Positions 63,411-64,000 of a stretch of DNA of 64,000 bases are shown piece after piece. The notes beneath the pieces were generated by a model. It was not told where the DNA came from and did no database searches. It saw only the letters and a program-made list of their open reading frames with translations. The stretch comes from Verrucomicrobiota bacterium (GTDB taxonomy: Bacteria; Verrucomicrobiota; Verrucomicrobiia; Opitutales; Opitutaceae). The DNA is taken from the NCBI GenBank assembly GCA_023432225.1, contig JAEYUW010000033.1:124001-188000 (forward strand), read 5' to 3'. The first letter of the stretch is position 1. Each line of letters starts with the position of its first letter. A program made the position numbers and the translations under genes.

Positions 63411-64000
63411 ATGAACGAAAACCAATTCTGGCACAGCACCGATGGCCAGATTCTGACGGTGAAGACGAAGAACGGCGGCAATGCGGTCGGCCTCACTCTC
63501 GTGTTCTGGCCCCGCCACCCGGCCGAAATGGAATTCCTCAAGGCCCACCTCGCCGACCTGCGTTTCACCGAGCGCTCGTCGCTCGCCCGCATCGGCATTG
63601 AGATGCTCGCGCAAGGCGCGCCCGTCGTCGACGGCCATCGCCTGCTCCTCGAAGTCGTCTCCACGCTCTACGATCCCAGTTTCCCGAACGCGCCGTATTG
63701 GAAGAAACTCCTGCGGCCCGGCGTGCCCGCCGGCCGCCTCTTCTACGCCCCGGTCGCCGCGAAACTTTCCTCCACCGAAATCTGGGAGGCCGTGCAGAGC
63801 AACCAGCTCAAGCTCCCGCACACGACCTCGATCGATTCGCAAGGCCGCGTCTTCTTCACGCCGCACGCCGTCAGCTACACGCTCAGCCCGCGTCTGCAGC
63901 GCCTGAACTTCGAGCACATTGTCAGCGGCTACGCCGGCCGCAGCTTCATCGACAAAGTCCAGATTCGCCACGACGCCTCGCCGCTCTCGATCCCGCCGCG
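63411..64000 (+). CDS. Unrecognised protein, 3' end outside window
   Basis: An open frame from ATG 63411 (MNENQFWHSTDGQILTV) runs without a stop to the right edge, giving 196 visible residues. It has no obvious membrane segment or signal peptide. Strings such as GLTLVFWPRHPAEMEFLKAH and SSTEIWEAVQSNQLKLPH suggest a soluble alpha/beta protein. I do not recognise the family. It is divergent from the FKBP gene, with 187 bp between starts. Confidence 0.7.
   Translation, partial: MNENQFWHSTDGQILTVKTKNGGNAVGLTLVFWPRHPAEMEFLKAHLADLRFTERSSLARIGIEMLAQGAPVVDGHRLLLEVVSTLYDPSFPNAPYWKKLLRPGVPAGRLFYAPVAAKLSSTEIWEAVQSNQLKLPHTTSIDSQGRVFFTPHAVSYTLSPRLQRLNFEHIVSGYAGRSFIDKVQIRHDASPLSIPP

Noticed and set aside
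63375..63971. 198-codon minus-strand frame at the right edge
   Set aside because: Antisense to a plus-strand frame with normal amino-acid composition that continues past the window.
1..64000. CRISPR arrays, tRNA or rRNA genes, insertion sequences, prophage
   Set aside because: No regularly spaced direct repeats, cloverleaf-like intergenic sequence, transposase or phage motif was found in any gap or reading frame.

Overview
The window is GC-rich, densely coded bacterial DNA dominated by surface-glycan and lipid biosynthesis. The gene mix suggests Verrucomicrobiota, most likely Opitutaceae. That mix includes a FecI/FecR/TonB-receptor unit with STN domains, many polytopic GT-C-like glycosyltransferases with extracytoplasmic beta-sandwich tails, few Shine-Dalgarno sites, GTAG-ended hairpin repeats and degenerate 7-bp repeats. 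The taxonomic call is inference: no rRNA or other marker gene is present.

Layout. 1-5.0 kb: the end of one glycosyltransferase, then a 1291-residue multidomain GT2/GT4 protein. 5.0-19.6 kb: five large GT-C-like membrane proteins and a CDP-paratose-2-epimerase-type sugar-nucleotide SDR. 19.7-24.7 kb: ECF sigma factor, FecR-type anti-sigma and TonB-dependent receptor in one overlapping unit. 25.0-31.4 kb: two paralogous membrane proteins flanking a second epimerase-type SDR. 31.4-38.5 kb: a polyprenyl-phosphate sugar synthase-like GT2, a plant/virus-type 3,5-epimerase/4-reductase, rfbB, rfbA, two more GT2 enzymes and a GtrB/ArnC-like GT2. 38.5-48.3 kb: two methyltransferases, three membrane proteins and two GT4 enzymes. 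48.3-59.0 kb: an alpha-oxoamine synthase, GT4 enzymes, a metal-site-less archaemetzincin-like lipoprotein, and an operon of ACP-dehydratase fusion, ketosynthase, SDR and GT28-type lipid glycosyltransferase, followed by a GT4 and a hot-dog thioesterase. 59.1-64.0 kb: housekeeping genes (queG, aroK, ltaE, an FKBP-type isomerase) and an unrecognised partial gene.

How the genes may work together. rfbA, rfbB and the epimerase/reductase-like protein could make an activated L-rhamnose without separate RmlC and RmlD. The two membrane-associated or DPM1-like GT2 enzymes could charge polyprenyl phosphate with sugars, which the ten GT-C-like membrane proteins could transfer outside the cytoplasm. The soluble GT2 and GT4 enzymes would build the cytoplasmic part of the glycan. 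The 48-59 kb block looks like a dedicated lipid-anchor or polyene/sphingoid-type lipid pathway with its own carrier protein. These links are inferred from family and context only.

No tRNA, rRNA, CRISPR array, insertion sequence, integrase or prophage gene was seen.
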